This document shows, piece after piece, positions 17,542 through 27,236 of a stretch of DNA of 64,000 nucleotides (position 1 is its first letter; each line of letters begins with the position of its first letter). The notes under the pieces are model-generated. The model was not told the DNA's origin and made no database searches. It saw only the letters and a program-made list of their open reading frames with translations. The position numbers were made by a program, and so were the translations under genes. Source of the DNA: Flavobacteriaceae bacterium (GTDB lineage: Bacteria; Bacteroidota; Bacteroidia; Flavobacteriales; Flavobacteriaceae); assembly GCA_024743095.1 (NCBI GenBank), contig JANSXF010000007.1, forward strand, positions 1 to 64,000. The letters run 5' to 3'.

Positions 17542-18411
17542 ATGGCAAAGGACAAAAAGAAAAGAAAGGAGATAAAACGTAAACTGCTGCACAAGTATCG
17601 CCTGGTGATACTCAATGAAAGCACCTTTGAGGAAAAGATATCCTTCAAGCTGAACAGATTGAATGTTTTTGTGACCGGGACCATGTTCATTATTGTGCTG
17701 ATCGGAGTCACGACCTTGATCATCGCCTTCACCCCATTGCGGGAGTATATTCCGGGATACTCCTCCACCAAATTGAAACGGCAGGCCACCGACCTGACCT
17801 ACAAGACCGATTCGTTGGTGACCGTGCTCAACTATACCAACCGATATTTGGACAATGTCAGGAAAGTGCTGCGGGGTGATGTGGAAAACAACCAGATCAA
17901 TCGCGATTCCTTGTTTGAACAGTACAAACTGGACCCTGCATCGGTCGACCTTTCGCCAATTAGACAGGATTTATTGTTGCGGGAAGAGGTCGAGCTCGAG
18001 GACAAATACAATCTTTTTGAAAGGGATATCGAAAATTTGGGCACCCTGTTCTTCTCTCCTGTCAACGGGACCATATCCCAGGGGTTTGACCAAAAAACCA
18101 AGCACTATGCGGTGGATTTGGTGGCGCCACGGGAAACCCCGGTCAAGGCCATAGCCGACGGCACAGTGCTTTTTGCCGAATGGACCACCGAAACAGGATA
18201 TGTGATCATCATAGAGCATCAAGAGGGAATAACCTCGGTTTACAAGCACAATGGTTCCTTGAGCAAGGCACAGGGTGATCTGGTAAGGGCCGGAGAGGTG
18301 ATCGCATCCATCGGAAACACGGGGGAACTTACTACGGGACCGCATCTTCATTTTGAACTTTGGAGAAAGGGCAAACCGGTAGACCCCCAGAACTATATTG
18401 ATTTCAATTAA
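17542..18411 (+). CDS. M23 family metallopeptidase (membrane-anchored LytM type)
   Basis: 289 residues from the ATG at 17542. A basic cytoplasmic stretch (MAKDKKKRKEIKRK) precedes one membrane helix (about 42-63). Then come a helical linker and a C-terminal LytM domain with the zinc ligands His188 and Asp192 (HYAVD) and the HxH motif GPHLH near 267-271. M23 enzymes cut peptide cross-links of peptidoglycan. The full set of metal ligands suggests an active enzyme rather than a regulator. The GH3-family gene begins at the very next base after the stop, so the two are coupled. Confidence 0.92.
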   Translation: MAKDKKKRKEIKRKLLHKYRLVILNESTFEEKISFKLNRLNVFVTGTMFIIVLIGVTTLIIAFTPLREYIPGYSSTKLKRQATDLTYKTDSLVTVLNYTNRYLDNVRKVLRGDVENNQINRDSLFEQYKLDPASVDLSPIRQDLLLREEVELEDKYNLFERDIENLGTLFFSPVNGTISQGFDQKTKHYAVDLVAPRETPVKAIADGTVLFAEWTTETGYVIIIEHQEGITSVYKHNGSLSKAQGDLVRAGEVIASIGNTGELTTGPHLHFELWRKGKPVDPQNYIDFN

Positions 18412-19911
18412 ATGTCCCTAAAAGCATTTGCCGCCAAAATATTTGCCAATCGGATAGCCAAGAAAACCGAAAAATGGGTGAACCAACCTGTGAAGGCCCA
18501 ACAAAGGGTGTTCGACCACTTGGTCGGGCAGGGCAAGGGCACCGTTTTTGGGAAGGACCATCAGTTTCAAACCATTACATCCCACCAAGATTTTGTTGAG
18601 CGCGTTCCCATACGTGATTATGAGGAGTTAAAGGGGTACGTGCAGCAGATCATGGATGGAAAACAAGATGTGCTGTGGCCCGGAAAGCCCATCTATTTTG
18701 CAAAGACATCGGGAACCACCTCGGGCGCCAAATACATTCCCATTACCAAACCTTCCATCAAAAACCAGGTGGAAGCCTCCAGAAATGCCATTCTCAATTA
18801 CATACACGAAACGGGAAACGCCGATTTTGTGGATGGCCGGATGATTTTTTTACAGGGAAGCCCGGAGTTGGAGGAAAAGAACGGCATTAAACTGGGCCGC
18901 CTTTCCGGAATTTCAGCACATTACGTGCCCAATTATCTCCAAAAAAATAGACTGCCCAGTTGGGAGACCAATTGTATCGAGGATTGGGAGACCAAGGTGG
19001 ACAAGATCGTTGAGGAGACCAAGAAGGAGAATATGTCGGTAATCGCCGGGATTCCCTCATGGGTGCAGATGTATTTTGAAAAACTCAACACCAGGACAGG
19101 GAAAAAGGTCGGTGAACTCTTCAAAGAGTTCCAGTTGTTCATTTATGGAGGGGTAAATTATGAACCCTATCGCGCCAAATTTGAAAATCTTATCGGGAGA
19201 AAGGTGGACAGTATCGAATTGTTCCCGGCCAGCGAAGGGTTTTTTGCCTACCAGAATTCCCAAAAGGAAAAAGGAATGCTGTTGCTTTTGAACGCGGGCA
19301 TTTTTTATGAGTTCGTAAAGGCCGATGAATTTTTTGATGAGAACCCAAGGCGATTGACCATTGCCGATGTGGAACTGGGCGTTGATTATGCGATGGTAAT
19401 TTCCACGGATGCCGGACTTTGGGGATACAATCTGGGTGATACCGTTCGGTTTATTTCCAAGGATCCATATAAGATTGTGGTTTCGGGGCGCATCAAGCAC
19501 TTTATATCCGCCTTTGGGGAACACGTGATTGCCAAGGAAGTGGAAGAAGCGTTACAATTGGCCGTGGAACAGACCGATGCGTTGGTCAACGAATTTACCG
19601 TTGCTCCGCAAACCAATCCTGCGGAGGGAGAGCTGCCCTATCACGAATGGTTCATCGAATTTGAAAGGGAACCATCGGACATAAAAAGGTTTTTGGCCAT
19701 CATGGAGGAAAGCATGAAACGGCAGAACAGTTACTATTTTGACCTTATTGAGGGTAACATCCTCCAACCGCTGAAAGTAAGCAGTATCAAACCAAATGGT
19801 TTTCAGGATTATATGAAATCGATCGGTAAACTGGGAGGGCAGAACAAGGTCCAACGCCTTGCCAACGACCGAAAAGTGGCCGACGGACTCCAACCATTTA
19901 AAATTAGTTGA
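18412..19911 (+). CDS. GH3 family acyl-adenylate/amide synthetase-like protein
   Basis: 499 residues, full length for the bacterial GH3 family. The ANL-type phosphate loop is visible as KTSGTTSGAKYIP near residues 97-109, with later motifs ELFPASEG and LGDTVRF. Plant GH3 enzymes join amino acids to auxin or jasmonate; bacterial members are common in Bacteroidota and their substrates are unknown. It starts directly after the M23 stop (TAAATG), an arrangement that suggests translational coupling, although the two functions have no evident link. No signal peptide is present, so it is cytoplasmic. Confidence 0.9.
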   Translation: MSLKAFAAKIFANRIAKKTEKWVNQPVKAQQRVFDHLVGQGKGTVFGKDHQFQTITSHQDFVERVPIRDYEELKGYVQQIMDGKQDVLWPGKPIYFAKTSGTTSGAKYIPITKPSIKNQVEASRNAILNYIHETGNADFVDGRMIFLQGSPELEEKNGIKLGRLSGISAHYVPNYLQKNRLPSWETNCIEDWETKVDKIVEETKKENMSVIAGIPSWVQMYFEKLNTRTGKKVGELFKEFQLFIYGGVNYEPYRAKFENLIGRKVDSIELFPASEGFFAYQNSQKEKGMLLLLNAGIFYEFVKADEFFDENPRRLTIADVELGVDYAMVISTDAGLWGYNLGDTVRFISKDPYKIVVSGRIKHFISAFGEHVIAKEVEEALQLAVEQTDALVNEFTVAPQTNPAEGELPYHEWFIEFEREPSDIKRFLAIMEESMKRQNSYYFDLIEGNILQPLKVSSIKPNGFQDYMKSIGKLGGQNKVQRLANDRKVADGLQPFKIS

Positions 19912-19944
19912 CTTAGAAGGGCTTAACTTTCATAGGAATTCACT

Positions 19945-19952
19945 TATTTTTG
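19945..19952 (+). promoter_or_regulatory. Candidate -7 box for the DUF6909 gene
   Basis: TATTTTTG matches TAnnTTTG and ends 9 bases before the ATG at 19962. It overlaps the tracked TTG start at 19950, which is therefore unlikely to be used. Confidence 0.4.
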
Positions 19953-19961
19953 CCAGAAGAT

Positions 19962-21650
19962 ATGATGGCAACAGAAGTAAAACAGACTACCAGGGCACAG
20001 GAGTCCACCAATGCAATTGAACGATTGTACATTACCATGCGCCATTTGCTCAATAGAGGATTTTATAAGCCCTCCGGCGTTTCGGGCAATGCACTGAGAA
20101 CCGCACTTTTGCTGCTCCGCCCCGAGATTTACGGAACCATTGCGGAAGATAAGGCCGAACTCAACGGACTGATCTATGTATTGGAACGCTTGCCCGAAGG
20201 GATAGAAGAGTGCCGTTTCATCAATCTGACCTCCGATGAAGGGTTTGGAAAATCACACCTAAGGCCCATTGTTCCCCCAAAACGAAGAAGAAACTGCTAT
20301 CGCATCGACGATGAGCAGATGAACATCGAGATCACACGAGGACGTAGCGACATTTATGATATCCTGACCCACCTTACCTTTTTGTTCGTGGAGTCCGGTA
20401 AAATCTCCAAACGGGTTTTGGTGGATGACGGTACCTCTACCATAAGGGACTGGGACAAGCTGAGCGAGTTTGTTCTTTTGGAGGAAAAGGACAATGAACA
20501 GAGAGAAGTGGCCTTGATTCATTGTGCCAATATTTTAGGAAGAACTTTTGATGAGGTGGTCGATATTGAAAATAAGCTCAAGACCCCCGAAGATCCAGAC
20601 CGCTTTTTGAACGTGATCTATTGGCTCGGTAAATTGGCCATTGAGGAGGAGACCACGGGCAACAAAAGGACCATCACCTTTAGTCCGTTGCTCAGGGAAC
20701 GTTTGGGCCACCATATACATGGGGAAAAGTGGGCCGATAAGATCAAGGCCACGCTCAAGGAACACAACTTGATGGATAGGCCCCTACATATTATCAGTGC
20801 CAATATGCACAGCGTAATGAACTCGCTCTTTGCCAAAAAAGCGTTGGCAGAGGAGTTCCCGGACAACGAATCGTTGGATATTTATGAGGCCTTGGGTTCC
20901 GACAAGAACAGGTCGCTCAACAAAAAGGTAAAGAACTTGGCCCAGAGCAATGGGATGATCTTTCTGGAAGACGAGTCCGGCGCCAACATAGACGTTCAGA
21001 TTTTTGATACCGCCAAATTTGGAAGCAAAAGCTGTTGTTACCAACTCCCGGCAGATGTCACTGAAGAAGAAAAACCCGTTATATTTGTGATGGACTACGC
21101 CTTCGGCGAGCAGGCCTACGAGACCATTGATGAGCTTTTAAAGCCTATGGAAGATGGTAAGGAGAAGGTTTTTCTTAATGTAGATTCGGTCTCGATCATG
21201 GGAAAAGCGGGCATCTTGGAAGGGGGCAAGGGAGATTTGATGATTCCTTCGGCCCATATTTTCGAGGGCACGGCGGATAATTATCCTTTCAACAATGAAC
21301 TCAGCGGTTCCGATTTTGAAGGGCACGGATTGAAAGTAATGGAAGGGACCATGGTGACCGTATTGGGCACATCGCTTCAAAATAGGGACATTCTCCAGTT
21401 TTTCAACGAATCCACCTGGAACGTGATTGGGTTGGAAATGGAGGGTGTGCACTATCAAAAGGCGATACAATCGGCTTCCCAGATACGAAAGAGCATAAAA
21501 AAGGATGTGAAGGTAAGATATGCTTACTACGCATCGGACAATCCTTTGGAGACCGGAAGCACCTTGGCTTCGGGCGGACTGGGAACAACAGGGGTAAAGC
21601 CCACATATTTGATAACGGACAGAATCTTAAAACAACTATTCAATTCATAG
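19962..21650 (+). CDS. DUF6909 family protein with phosphorylase-like C-terminal part
   Basis: About 562 residues from the ATG pair at 19962. The N-terminal half is helical and has the family look (TNAIERLYITMRHLLNRGFYKPSG). The C-terminal part (about 350-560) contains a glycine-rich SIMGKAGILEGGKGDLMIP segment and WNVIGLEMEGVHYQKA near 485-500. Both resemble the nucleoside phosphorylase/nucleosidase fold, where an EMEG loop binds the ribose. The family is conserved in Bacteroidota and its function is unknown. The Wzz-like gene starts 2 bases after the stop, so it may be transcribed into the polysaccharide locus. The phosphorylase likeness is my reading, not a search result. Confidence 0.75.
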   Translation: MMATEVKQTTRAQESTNAIERLYITMRHLLNRGFYKPSGVSGNALRTALLLLRPEIYGTIAEDKAELNGLIYVLERLPEGIEECRFINLTSDEGFGKSHLRPIVPPKRRRNCYRIDDEQMNIEITRGRSDIYDILTHLTFLFVESGKISKRVLVDDGTSTIRDWDKLSEFVLLEEKDNEQREVALIHCANILGRTFDEVVDIENKLKTPEDPDRFLNVIYWLGKLAIEEETTGNKRTITFSPLLRERLGHHIHGEKWADKIKATLKEHNLMDRPLHIISANMHSVMNSLFAKKALAEEFPDNESLDIYEALGSDKNRSLNKKVKNLAQSNGMIFLEDESGANIDVQIFDTAKFGSKSCCYQLPADVTEEEKPVIFVMDYAFGEQAYETIDELLKPMEDGKEKVFLNVDSVSIMGKAGILEGGKGDLMIPSAHIFEGTADNYPFNNELSGSDFEGHGLKVMEGTMVTVLGTSLQNRDILQFFNESTWNVIGLEMEGVHYQKAIQSASQIRKSIKKDVKVRYAYYASDNPLETGSTLASGGLGTTGVKPTYLITDRILKQLFNS

Positions 21651-21652
21651 GT

Positions 21653-22702
21653 ATGGCAGACCAACCAGTAAATCAGAACAATTCGGATGAAATCGATTTG
21701 GGACAATTGTTCCAGATGATCGGAAGGGGATTTCAAAAGTTCTTCAATTTCATCGGCAGCATTTTTAAAGGGGTATTCCATCTGATCATGCTGTTTCTTC
21801 TTTTTGTCCAAAAGAACATTATTGTCATAGGAGCGGCAGTAATTATCGGAGGCATTGGAGGATTTGTTTTGGATAGAATCACTCCTGAGAAATATGTTTC
21901 CAGAATGGTGGTGGAACCAAATTTTAATAGTGTACAACAACTGTACAACAACATTGCCTTTTACAATGATTTGGCAGATGCACAGGATTCTGTTGCCCTG
22001 GCCACTGCGCTGAACATCACAGAGCATGAAGCGGCCAGTATCAAAGAAATTTTCACGGACTCTTATTCGGACGAAAATCAAAAAATCAAGCTTTTTGACG
22101 AGTTTATCAGAGAGTTGGACACCACCACGGTAAAAGCAATAGATTACGAGAATTATCTGAAAAACTTTAATTCCATGGATGCCAGGTTCCATCAGATTTC
22201 TTTGGTTAGCACCAATAACAGAGTAGCAAAGAAAACCCAGCCAGCTATAATAAACTCTATCTCAGTTAATGAGTATTTCAAGCTTCAGAAAAGAATCAAC
22301 GATGAAAACCTGGACCTTCAGGAAGAAATCTATAAAAAACAGTTGGTCGAAATTGACTCTCTCCAAAGTCTTTATCGAACCGTTTTGGTAAAAGAAGCTG
22401 ATAAGCCTATGCAGGGGACCAGTATCAACATGGCAGAAACAGGGGAGTCAAGAAGTCGAGAGCTCGCCCTGGTCCAAGAAAAAGATGTTTTAAAGGAAAA
22501 GTTGGTAGAATTGAACCAAGAACGGGCAAACAAGTCCACCATCATTAATGTAATCAGTGATTTCCCAACTCGTGGAGTTGAACAAAAAGGGATTTGGAAG
22601 AGTTACAAGTTTAAACTTCCACTGGTTTTGTTGGCCTTGGTTTTTGGTGTTTTGGCCTTGCTGGCCCTTAATAAATTCTTAAAAACGTATAACCAAGAAT
22701 AG
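21653..22702 (+). CDS. Wzz-like polysaccharide chain-length/export membrane protein
   Basis: 349 residues. Hydrophobic segments lie near residues 40-52 and 55-75 and again near 322-343. Between them is a large extracytoplasmic, mostly helical domain with coiled-coil character (about 215-305). This two-helix plan is that of Wzz/GumC co-polymerases that set polysaccharide length. The position at the head of the dTDP-rhamnose and polysaccharide genes supports the role. Sequence identity to classic Wzz is not obvious, and no tyrosine-kinase domain is fused. The start is 2 bases after the DUF6909 stop. Residue ranges are approximate. Confidence 0.6.
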   Translation: MADQPVNQNNSDEIDLGQLFQMIGRGFQKFFNFIGSIFKGVFHLIMLFLLFVQKNIIVIGAAVIIGGIGGFVLDRITPEKYVSRMVVEPNFNSVQQLYNNIAFYNDLADAQDSVALATALNITEHEAASIKEIFTDSYSDENQKIKLFDEFIRELDTTTVKAIDYENYLKNFNSMDARFHQISLVSTNNRVAKKTQPAIINSISVNEYFKLQKRINDENLDLQEEIYKKQLVEIDSLQSLYRTVLVKEADKPMQGTSINMAETGESRSRELALVQEKDVLKEKLVELNQERANKSTIINVISDFPTRGVEQKGIWKSYKFKLPLVLLALVFGVLALLALNKFLKTYNQE

Positions 22703-22743
22703 GGTGTTTTGTTTTGGAAGTTAGGGCTTCATCTAAGAAAAAA

Positions 22744-23523
22744 ATGATGAAAAAAATCTTGGTAACGGGGGCCAGTGGTCAATTGGGTCTCGCACTTCTA
22801 GAACATGCACATGATTTACCTGAATTTTTCTTTGATTTCAAAACTTCCGGAGAGCTTGATATAACCCAACTCTCTGAATTAGATGAGATTTTTAGGAAAG
22901 GAGGGTATGATTACTGCATCAATTGTGCGGCCTATACCAATGTGGAGGAAGCGGAGAAACATCCCGACAAGGCATTTGCCGTCAATGCAGAGGGAGTGAA
23001 AAACCTTGCCGGGGTCTGTAGGGAGCATAACACCACTTTGATTCATATTTCTACGGATTATGTTTTTGATGGCAAAAAAAAAGGCGCATACACTATCAAT
23101 GACAAAACCAACCCGATAAATATATACGGAAAGTCCAAGTTGGCCGGAGAAAAATTTATCCAACAAATTCAACCCAACCATTACATAATCCGCACATCTT
23201 GGTTGTACAGTAAAAAGCACGGAAATAATTTTTATCGTACAATTCTAAGGAAAGCTCATGCGGGGGAGGATTTGTCCGTTACCGATGCCCAAAAAGGGTG
23301 TCCCACCAAGGCAGGGTCATTGGCCAAATTTATCTTGGAGGAGGTTGTTGTAGGTGAAAAGCCTTTCGGGGTTTATCATTTTACGGACGGAAAACCGATG
23401 ACATGGTATGATTTTGCCGAACAGATACTGGATGAGAATGGGTTTAGGGACAAGGTCAACCTTGTTTTGGACATGAATTATCGTACATTAGCAAAGAGGC
23501 CAAGGAACAGCGTACTTGCATAG
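22744..23523 (+). CDS. rfbD: dTDP-4-dehydrorhamnose reductase (RfbD), C-terminus short
   Basis: About 259 residues from the ATG pair at 22744; the tracked TTG start adds ten basic residues. The NAD(P)-binding loop VTGASGQLG (about 7-15), CAAYTNVEEAE, the STDYVFDG motif and YGKSK with its catalytic Tyr/Lys near 128-132 are intact. It performs the last step to dTDP-L-rhamnose. The protein stops right after RPRNSVLA, where relatives usually continue for about 20 more residues. The frame past the stop stays open into rfbB, so a recent nonsense change is possible. Catalytic residues are unaffected. Confidence 0.93.
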   Translation: MMKKILVTGASGQLGLALLEHAHDLPEFFFDFKTSGELDITQLSELDEIFRKGGYDYCINCAAYTNVEEAEKHPDKAFAVNAEGVKNLAGVCREHNTTLIHISTDYVFDGKKKGAYTINDKTNPINIYGKSKLAGEKFIQQIQPNHYIIRTSWLYSKKHGNNFYRTILRKAHAGEDLSVTDAQKGCPTKAGSLAKFILEEVVVGEKPFGVYHFTDGKPMTWYDFAEQILDENGFRDKVNLVLDMNYRTLAKRPRNSVLA

Positions 23524-23559
23524 GTAAACAAAGGTTTCAAGGCTTTTAACGGGGCTTAC

Positions 23560-24633
23560 ATGAAGAAGAAAAATATTCCAAAAAACATTTTGATTACGGG
23601 AGGGGCAGGGTTTATCGGCTCTCATGTGGTTCGGCGGTTTGTAGCGCAATATGGGAATTATCAAATCTTTAACCTAGATGCCTTGACCTATGCGGGAAAC
23701 TTGGAAAACCTAAAGGATATAGAACAAGCCCCAAACTATTCATTTGTTAAAGGAGATATTACCGATGCAGGTTTTGTTAATGACCTTTTCTCCCAAATCA
23801 ATTTTGATGGTGTCATTCACTTGGCCGCGGAATCCCATGTAGACCGATCTATATCTGACCCGGTATCCTTTGTCGGCACAAACGTTTTGGGCACCGTCAA
23901 CTTGTTGAACGCCTCATTACAGTTGACCAAGGAAAACCCTAATTTTTTATTTTACCATATCAGTACCGATGAGGTTTTTGGAAGTTTGGGACAGGAAGGT
24001 TTCTTCAACGAAAGTACGGCATACGACCCAAACTCGCCTTACTCGGCATCCAAGGCAAGTTCCGACCATTTTGTTAGGGCCTATGGTGAGACCTATGATT
24101 TGCCGTATATAATCTCGAATTGTTCCAACAATTATGGCCCCAATCAATTCCCCGAGAAATTAATACCGTTGTTCATCAACAATATCATAAAAAACAAGCC
24201 GTTGCCCCTTTATGGTGATGGCAACTATATCCGCGATTGGTTGTATGTAAAGGACCATGCCGAGGCCATCGATTTGGTATTTCACAAAGGAAGAAAAGGA
24301 GAAACCTACAACATTGGCGGTTTCAATGAATGGAAGAATATAGAATTGACCCGTTTGCTATGCCAATTGATGGATAAAAAACTTGGAAGAAAGGAGGGAA
24401 CTTCAGAAAAACTGATAACCTTTGTAAAAGACCGCCCAGGACACGATTTAAGGTACGCCATTGATGCATCCAAAATCAACAAAGAATTGGGCTGGAAACC
24501 TTCGGTCACTTTTGAAGAAGGACTTGAAAGGACCATAGATTGGTATTTTGACAACCAAGAGTGGCTGGGCCATGTGACCTCGGGAGACTATTTGGAGTAT
24601 TATAAAAAGCAATATCAGACACAGGGGCAATGA
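23560..24633 (+). CDS. rfbB: dTDP-glucose 4,6-dehydratase (RfbB)
   Basis: 357 residues, full length for the extended SDR enzyme that converts dTDP-glucose to dTDP-4-keto-6-deoxyglucose. The motif [10 protein letters not shown] (about 13-22), [11 protein letters not shown], the catalytic STDEVFG, and [10 protein letters not shown] with Tyr/Lys near 161-165 are present, as is [18 protein letters not shown]. It lies 36 bases after rfbD and overlaps rfbA by 4 bases (ATGA). It is the second step of rhamnose nucleotide synthesis; the order in this locus is D-B-A-C. Confidence 0.97.
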   Translation: MKKKNIPKNILITGGAGFIGSHVVRRFVAQYGNYQIFNLDALTYAGNLENLKDIEQAPNYSFVKGDITDAGFVNDLFSQINFDGVIHLAAESHVDRSISDPVSFVGTNVLGTVNLLNASLQLTKENPNFLFYHISTDEVFGSLGQEGFFNESTAYDPNSPYSASKASSDHFVRAYGETYDLPYIISNCSNNYGPNQFPEKLIPLFINNIIKNKPLPLYGDGNYIRDWLYVKDHAEAIDLVFHKGRKGETYNIGGFNEWKNIELTRLLCQLMDKKLGRKEGTSEKLITFVKDRPGHDLRYAIDASKINKELGWKPSVTFEEGLERTIDWYFDNQEWLGHVTSGDYLEYYKKQYQTQGQ

Positions 24634-25499
24634 AAGGAATCATTTTGGCAGGAGGAACAGGTAGCAGGCTGCACCCACTTACCCTTTCGGTAAGCAAGCA
24701 GTTGATGCCCATTTACGACAAGCCGATGATTTACTATCCCCTTTCTACTTTAATGTATGCAGGAATCCAGGAAATATTGATTATTTCTACTCCAAAGGAC
24801 CTTCCGCTGTTTAAAGAACTGTTGGGAGATGGGAAGAAGTATGGATGTTCTTTTTCTTATGCAGCTCAAAAATCTCCAAATGGATTGGCGGAAGCCTTCA
24901 TCATTGGAGAAGATTTTATCGGTAAGGACAAAGTTGCATTGGTTTTAGGAGATAATATTTTCTACGGAGCAGGCTTATCCAAGCTTTTACAAACTAATAA
25001 TGATCCCGATGGAGGAATTATTTATGCCTATAGGGTAAACGATCCAAAACGATATGGGGTAGTGGAGTTTGATGGGGAAGGAAAGGCCATCAGTATTGAA
25101 GAGAAACCCAAAGAGCCTAAATCCAATTATGTGGTGCCGGGGATTTATTTTTATGACAACGATGTGGTTTCCATTGCCAAAAGTATCGAACCTAGTGCTA
25201 GGGGGGAATTGGAAATCACAGATGTTAATAGAGAATATCTGAAAAGAGGTAGGCTCAATGTAAGTATTTTGGATAGGGGTACAGCGTGGCTGGACACTGG
25301 AACATTTCAAGCACTAATGCAAGCATCGCAATTTGTAGAGGTGATTGAAGAACGACAAGGTCTTATAACAGGATCTATAGAAGTGGCCGCCTATGAAATG
25401 GGTTATATCGATGAAAATCAGTTGAAAGATTTGGCTGAACCCTTAATGAAGAGTGGTTATGGCAAAAGATTGTTGGGCATATTGAACAAGGAAGCATGA
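24630..25499 (+). CDS. rfbA: Glucose-1-phosphate thymidylyltransferase (RfbA)
   Basis: 289 residues. It begins [18 protein letters not shown], the nucleotidyltransferase signature, and keeps [10 protein letters not shown] with the metal-binding Asp and [17 protein letters not shown]. It joins dTTP and glucose-1-phosphate to give dTDP-glucose, the first step to dTDP-rhamnose and the usual point of feedback by the end product. It overlaps rfbB and rfbC by 4 bases each, a tight translational unit. Confidence 0.97.
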   Translation: MKGIILAGGTGSRLHPLTLSVSKQLMPIYDKPMIYYPLSTLMYAGIQEILIISTPKDLPLFKELLGDGKKYGCSFSYAAQKSPNGLAEAFIIGEDFIGKDKVALVLGDNIFYGAGLSKLLQTNNDPDGGIIYAYRVNDPKRYGVVEFDGEGKAISIEEKPKEPKSNYVVPGIYFYDNDVVSIAKSIEPSARGELEITDVNREYLKRGRLNVSILDRGTAWLDTGTFQALMQASQFVEVIEERQGLITGSIEVAAYEMGYIDENQLKDLAEPLMKSGYGKRLLGILNKEA

Positions 25500-26029
25500 T
25501 AAAAGCGACAGAGACAACCCTGAAAGGATGCTTTATAATTGAACCTCAGATTTTCGAGGATGAACGGGGGTATTTTTTTGAGAGTTTTAATCACAAAGAG
25601 TTTTGTGAGGCGATAGGTCAAGAAATAAACTTTGTGCAGGACAACCAATCTTTTTCCAAAAAAGGAGTGTTGAGAGGTTTGCATTTTCAAAAAGGAGAAC
25701 ATGCCCAGGCAAAGCTGGTTTCTGTCCTGTCGGGAAGAATTCAGGATGTAGTGGTCGATTTGCGTAAAGATTCTCCTACCTTTGCGCAACATTTTTCGAT
25801 TGAGCTAAGTAGTGAAAACAAAAAGCAACTGTTTGTGCCAAGAGGGTTTGCCCACGGGTTTTTAACGTTGAGTGAATCTGCAAATGTATTTTATAAGTGT
25901 GATAATTACTATAATAAAAAAGCGGAGTCAGGAATTAAGTTTGATGATAGTAAACTGGCAATTGACTGGAATATAAGTTCACATGAGATTTTGCTTTCTG
26001 AAAAGGATAATACACAATGGACTCTGTAA
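25496..26029 (+). CDS. rfbC: dTDP-4-dehydrorhamnose 3,5-epimerase (RfbC)
   Basis: 177 residues, a cupin-fold enzyme of standard length. The start [19 protein letters not shown], the catalytic His near residue 63 in [18 protein letters not shown], and [14 protein letters not shown] are all family hallmarks. It epimerises C3 and C5 of the 4-keto sugar before RfbD reduces it. It overlaps rfbA by 4 bases, which completes a four-gene dTDP-L-rhamnose set. From about here to 41 kb the sequence becomes increasingly A+T-rich. Confidence 0.96.
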   Translation: MIKATETTLKGCFIIEPQIFEDERGYFFESFNHKEFCEAIGQEINFVQDNQSFSKKGVLRGLHFQKGEHAQAKLVSVLSGRIQDVVVDLRKDSPTFAQHFSIELSSENKKQLFVPRGFAHGFLTLSESANVFYKCDNYYNKKAESGIKFDDSKLAIDWNISSHEILLSEKDNTQWTL

Positions 26030-26099
26030 ATACTCAAAAATTAAGGCTGTCCTCCAAACTACTAGATATAGTTTGCATGACAAAGGCAACAAAAAGAAT

Positions 26100-27236
26100 A
26101 TGTTGAAGAAGAAGAAAAACCTTATTGTTTTTGGAACTCGACCAGAGGCGATAAAAATGTCCCCTTTGGTTAAGGAGTTTGAGAAACATTCTGATGAATT
26201 TGACACTAAAGTTTGTATTACTGCCCAGCATAGGGAAATGTTAGATCAGGTTCTTTCTTTTTTTGAGATAGAACCAGATTATGATCTTAATCTTATGAAA
26301 CCCAATCAAAACCTTTATAGTTTAACGGCAGACATCATACAGAACCTTAAGGTTGTGTTGGAGGATTTCGAACCAGATTACGTATATGTTCATGGAGATA
26401 CAACAACTACAATGGCCACAAGTATCGCTGCTTTTTATTCTGGATCCAAGGTGTGTCATGTTGAAGCAGGATTGAGGACCTTCAATAAAAAATCACCCTT
26501 TCCAGAAGAAATGAACAGATGTGTTACGGGGGTTGTAAGCGACATACATTTTGCACCTACCCAAACATCCAAAGAAAATCTTTTAAAAGAAAACAAGCCC
26601 CCCAAATCAATTCTTGTAACGGGAAATACTGTGATTGATGCACTACATTTAAGTGTCTCCAAGGTCAATGCCCAAACATATGACCACCCGGAAATAAGCA
26701 TGTTGTCCCAAATTTTAGACCCTGATAAAAAGCTTGTTTTGGTAACAGGTCACCGCAGGGAAAATCATGGGGATGGGTTTTTGAGTATTTGTGAAGCTTT
26801 AAAGGAAATTTCCCAAAAATATGATGATGTCCAAATAGTTTATCCGGTACACTTAAATCCTAAAGTTCAAGAGCCGGTATACAAAATACTTGGTGATGTT
26901 CCGAACATAGAATTGATAGCCCCTTTATCTTACCCGTCCTTTGTGTGGCTTATGAATCAATCTTATATGATAATAACCGACAGTGGAGGTGTACAGGAAG
27001 AGGCGCCAAGTTTGGGGAAACCCGTTTTGGTAATGAGGGATACAACCGAAAGGCCAGAGGCGGTCGATGCCGGAACTGTTCTTTTGGTCGGGACCAACAA
27101 GGATTTAATTGTCTCAAAAGCATCTAAACTTTTAGAAAATAAAAATGCTTACGATGAGATGACCAAACTGCACAACCCTTATGGTGATGGCATGGCAAGC
27201 AAAAAAATTGTAGAACATATAAGAAAGCAAAAATGA
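26100..27236 (+). CDS. wecB: UDP-N-acetylglucosamine 2-epimerase, WecB type
   Basis: 378 residues from the ATG at 26100 (MLKKKKNLIVFGTRPEAIKM). The tracked start at 25983 lies inside rfbC and adds 39 residues unlike the family. Motifs GTRPEAIKM (about 12-20), HGDTTTTMA, VEAGLRTF, GHRRENHG and TDSGGVQEEAP define the non-hydrolysing epimerase that interconverts UDP-GlcNAc and UDP-ManNAc. wecC follows with a 4-base overlap, so the pair should make UDP-ManNAcA. A second, WbpI-like epimerase is found 4 kb downstream. Confidence 0.95.
   Translation: MLKKKKNLIVFGTRPEAIKMSPLVKEFEKHSDEFDTKVCITAQHREMLDQVLSFFEIEPDYDLNLMKPNQNLYSLTADIIQNLKVVLEDFEPDYVYVHGDTTTTMATSIAAFYSGSKVCHVEAGLRTFNKKSPFPEEMNRCVTGVVSDIHFAPTQTSKENLLKENKPPKSILVTGNTVIDALHLSVSKVNAQTYDHPEISMLSQILDPDKKLVLVTGHRRENHGDGFLSICEALKEISQKYDDVQIVYPVHLNPKVQEPVYKILGDVPNIELIAPLSYPSFVWLMNQSYMIITDSGGVQEEAPSLGKPVLVMRDTTERPEAVDAGTVLLVGTNKDLIVSKASKLLENKNAYDEMTKLHNPYGDGMASKKIVEHIRKQK

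Noticed and set aside
19950-19961. TTG start for the DUF6909 gene given in the ORF track
   Set aside because: The TTG overlaps a TAnnTTTG promoter box, and two ATG codons follow four codons later, next to the conserved start of the family.
25983-26099. N-terminal extension of WecB in the ORF track
   Set aside because: The 39 residues overlap rfbC and do not resemble WecB; the ATG at 26100 gives the standard start.
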